NCBI GenBank assembly: GCA_011051425.1
Contig: DRLF01000166.1
Location: forward strand, 1 to 14,618
Length of the DNA stretch: 14,618 nt
Origin: Thiolapillus brandeum
Lineage (GTDB): Bacteria > Pseudomonadota > Gammaproteobacteria > Chromatiales > Chromatiaceae
Reading direction: 5' to 3'
In this document: positions 12,832 to 14,618 of the stretch, piece after piece
How the letters are laid out: every line of letters starts with the position of its first letter
Position numbering within the stretch: position 1 is the stretch's first letter
Notes under the pieces: model-generated
The model's database searches: none
What the model was told of the DNA's origin: nothing
Seen by the model: only the letters and a program-made list of their open reading frames with translations
Translations under genes and position numbers: made by a program

Positions 12832-12845
12832 TTGAGCAACGTCAA
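12832..12845. promoter_or_regulatory. FNR/DNR-type box between divergent ubiT and nnrS
   Basis: TTGAG-CAAC-GTCAA keeps the key TTGA-N6-TCAA of FNR and DNR sites, with one change in each half compared with the perfect consensus. The centre (12838.5) is 41.5 bp from the A of the ubiT ATG, with CAAACT (minus strand, 12804-12809) as a weak -10. It is 76 bp from the nnrS ATG; a class II start for nnrS would fall near 12880, where the -10 is poor (GAAGAT). The site most clearly serves ubiT and may also serve nnrS. Confidence 0.7.
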
Positions 12846-12914
12846 GGAAAGGTCATAAACCGGGAGTGAAGATAGCTGCCCTTCGGGTCTGCCTGGTGTT
12901 GCAGGAGTGAGTAC

Positions 12915-14114
12915 ATGTCTTTGAATATAGGAGAACCCCCGGTAATGCGTAAAAGCGGCAGTTTTGCGCTGTTCGCCCTGGGTTTCCGCCCCTTTTTTCT
13001 GGCAGCAGGTCTTTCTGCGCTGGTGCTGCTGGGTCTGTGGCTGGCGTTCTGGCAGGGCGTGGTGCCGGCGAAAGGCTATTTCACGTTGGTGGAATGGCAT
13101 GCTCACGAGATGCTGTTCGGCTATGCATCTGCCGTGATCGCCGGTTTTCTGCTGACGGCGGTAAAGAACTGGACCGGCATGGCAGTGCCTACTGGAAGGC
13201 TGCTGGTGATCATTTCCAGTGTCTGGTTGCTGGGCCGTGTCCTGGTGGTGACGCCGGGAGCACCCCAGTGGCTGGTGGCCGCGGTGGACCTGGCTTTCAT
13301 TCCACTGGTTGGCTGGTCATTGTGGCGCCCGTTATGGCACGGACAGAACAGGGTCAACCGTATGTTCCTGCTTATTTTCGCGGGCATGACCCTGGCCAAT
13401 CTGCTGGTGCATCTGGACGTGATGGGCGTGGCCAGGAACCTCTGGCCCCGGGGTGTCTACCTGATGGTGGACATGGTATTGCTGGTGCTGTTGCTGGTGG
13501 CGGGGAGGGTGGTGCCTTTCTTTACCGAGAAAGCTGTTCCCGGGGCGCGCTCCACCGTGCGGCCCTGGGTGGAGAAAGGTACGTTCATCAGCATGGTGAT
13601 TGCCGCGGGGGCGGAACTTGCCTTGCCGCACGGACCTGTGGCAGGTGCAGCCCTGCTGGCCGCGGCCCTGATACAGGGTATCCGTCTTGCCGGCTGGTAC
13701 CATCCCGGCATCTGGCGTGTACCCATCCTCTGGGTGTTGCACGTCGGCTATGCCTGGCTGGTGCTGGGCCTGACGCTGCGTGGTCTTTCGGGATTCGGTG
13801 TGCTGTTGCCGTCGGTGGCGCTGCATGCGATCACGGTGGGCGGCATCGGTGTGCTCACCCTGGGTATGATGTCTCGTGTGGCTCTGGGTCATACCGGCCG
13901 CAATATCAACGATACCGGGCCTTTCATCCCCGTGGCTTTCGTGCTGCTCAACCTCGGAGCCGTGATGCGCGTGTTCGGCCCCTGGCTGGCTCCGCAGCAA
14001 TTCAACCTGTGGATCAATATCGCCGGTGGCTTGTGGATGCTGGCCTTCCTGCTGTTTGCGCTGGTTTACACGCCCATACTCATCCGCCCCCGCATCGATG
14101 GCCGACCGGGTTAA
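12915..14114 (+). CDS. nnrS: NnrS family membrane protein, nitrosative-stress protection
   Basis: This 399-residue, strongly hydrophobic protein has about twelve membrane helices, the length and layout of NnrS. Family marks are FALGFRPFFLAAG (about 20-32), WHAHEMLFGYASAVIAGFLLTA (61-82; His62 and His64 are possible heme or metal ligands), NWTG (85-88), and GGIGVLTLGMMSRVALGHTGR near residue 320. NnrS is a heme- and copper-containing membrane protein linked to denitrification that protects cells from nitric oxide stress. AGGAG at 12903-12907 supports ATG 12915; an ATG at 12945 is a less likely alternative. It is divergent from ubiT across an FNR-type box and overlaps the next gene by 17 bp. 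Confidence 0.93.
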   Translation: MSLNIGEPPVMRKSGSFALFALGFRPFFLAAGLSALVLLGLWLAFWQGVVPAKGYFTLVEWHAHEMLFGYASAVIAGFLLTAVKNWTGMAVPTGRLLVIISSVWLLGRVLVVTPGAPQWLVAAVDLAFIPLVGWSLWRPLWHGQNRVNRMFLLIFAGMTLANLLVHLDVMGVARNLWPRGVYLMVDMVLLVLLLVAGRVVPFFTEKAVPGARSTVRPWVEKGTFISMVIAAGAELALPHGPVAGAALLAAALIQGIRLAGWYHPGIWRVPILWVLHVGYAWLVLGLTLRGLSGFGVLLPSVALHAITVGGIGVLTLGMMSRVALGHTGRNINDTGPFIPVAFVLLNLGAVMRVFGPWLAPQQFNLWINIAGGLWMLAFLLFALVYTPILIRPRIDGRPG

Positions 14115-14289
14115 ATGCCTCTATTGCGGGGAAAAGATCCCCGCAGACAGCGCGCATTGCCCGAAATGTGGCGCCGTGTCGCATTTTCAGGAACGGGGCT
14201 ACCGTGCCGGAGTGCGTGGCAAATTCATCTTCTGGTTCGTGGTGCTGGTCATTGTCTGCGCCATCATGATCCTGTGGCTGCCGCGCTAG
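14098..14289 (+). CDS. Small zinc-ribbon membrane protein overlapping nnrS
   Basis: This 63-residue protein begins MADRVKCLYCGEKIP. Cys7-X2-Cys10 and Cys21-X2-Cys24 form a zinc ribbon of the double CxxC type. A single membrane helix follows at about 43-61 (FIFWFVVLVIVCAIMIL), leaving LPR at the end. The start lies 17 bp inside the end of nnrS in another frame and lacks its own ribosome binding site, so translation is probably coupled to nnrS. A longer in-frame ATG at 14026 would run deeper into nnrS and adds nothing family-like. Coupling suggests a helper role for NnrS, for example metal or redox related, but this is inference from position. The two-helix fold and four-Cys pattern make a real gene likely. 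Confidence 0.75.
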   Translation: MADRVKCLYCGEKIPADSAHCPKCGAVSHFQERGYRAGVRGKFIFWFVVLVIVCAIMILWLPR

Positions 14290-14318
14290 AAAGGCAGCGG
14301 CGGTACATCCGGGTTTTT

Positions 14319-14618
14319 CTACATGACTTCGCTGAGATAGGCACCCAGATCCATGTCGGCACCCAGGATATGCCCCGTCAGCCAGTGCTCCAGAAATTCA
14401 ATGTCGTCCTGGGTGACTGAGATGCCTTCCTTCTTGCGCTCCTGCTGCAGCGCTTTGATGCTTTCGATCAGTTCTTCGTGTTCTTTCCTGTGTTCTGAAT
14501 AACCGTCGTAAGCATACTTGAGCATCAGCCGTTCTTCGTGCCTGAAATGCCAGACGGTGCAGCTGATCAGTTCTTCCAGTATCGCATCGATATAGTCCTT
14601 CTTTTCTCCGTCTTCCAC
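14319..14618 (-). CDS. Bacteriohemerythrin, N-terminus cut by the window edge
   Basis: The 99 visible residues match the last three quarters of single-domain bacteriohemerythrin (usually about 135 residues). Five iron ligands of the di-iron site are visible in the expected spacing: H-x3-E in HFRHE, H-x3-H in HRKEH (with the family's EE), and H-x4-H-x4-D in HWLTGHILGAD. The first conserved His lies in the missing N-terminal part. The GTG at the very edge (14616-14618) is an internal Val codon, not the start. These proteins bind O2 and in some cases NO, and are proposed to deliver or scavenge O2 in microaerobic cells. It converges on the nnrS zinc-ribbon unit, 29 bp apart, and its promoter lies outside the window. 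Confidence 0.92.
   Translation of the reverse strand: MEDGEKKDYIDAILEELISCTVWHFRHEERLMLKYAYDGYSEHRKEHEELIESIKALQQERKKEGISVTQDDIEFLEHWLTGHILGADMDLGAYLSEVM

Noticed and set aside
12798..13106. Longer 261-residue version of UbiT starting at 13106 (-)
   Set aside because: The extension is antisense to the nnrS start, crosses the FNR-like box and does not resemble UbiT; the family length fits a start at 12797.

Overview
The window looks like a facultatively anaerobic gammaproteobacterium. It carries close relatives of E. coli YhcC, UbiU, UbiV and UbiT, together with NnrS and a bacteriohemerythrin. The cysteines of UbiU, and three of the four in UbiV, sit at the residue numbers known for the E. 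coli proteins. GC content is fairly high and a REP-like palindromic repeat cluster is present. The precise lineage cannot be fixed from the sequence; a Chromatiales-like sulfur or nitrogen bacterium would fit, but that is a guess.

Layout. 1-300: REP-like repeats (three exact 53-bp copies, then two hairpin modules whose stems differ by compensatory changes). 490-714: a small two-helix membrane protein. 746-3662: a perfect FNR-type box followed by yhcC-ubiU-ubiV (+). 3677-7656 (-): a subtilisin-family protease followed by a secreted protein predicted to form a seven-bladed propeller with one C-X4-C pair per blade. 7657-8293: a gene-free control region with repeats and palindromes. 8294-10318 (-): a membrane-anchored winged-helix/TPR transcription factor of the CadC/ToxR type. 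10695-11033 (+): a small secreted acidic protein. 11159-12298 (+): a LuxR-type regulator. 12321-12797 (-): ubiT, divergent from nnrS (12915-14114, +), with a second FNR-like box between them. A zinc-ribbon membrane protein overlaps the end of nnrS, and a bacteriohemerythrin (-) runs off the right edge.

How it fits together. The flanks form an oxygen/nitric-oxide theme: UbiU, UbiV and UbiT make ubiquinone without O2, NnrS handles nitrosative stress and hemerythrin binds O2 or NO. The two FNR-type boxes tie yhcC-ubiUV and ubiT/nnrS to one anaerobic regulator although they lie about 9 kb apart. Both boxes sit 40.5-41.5 bp from the start codon of the gene they face, which predicts leaderless mRNAs for yhcC and ubiT. 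The middle block (winged-helix/TPR regulator, protease, Cys-paired propeller protein) is the best candidate for an undescribed system. A 13-bp direct repeat spaced 73 bp apart lies just upstream of a weak promoter for the protease-propeller operon and is a plausible binding site for the regulator. No tRNA, rRNA, CRISPR array, insertion sequence or convincing rho-independent terminator was seen.
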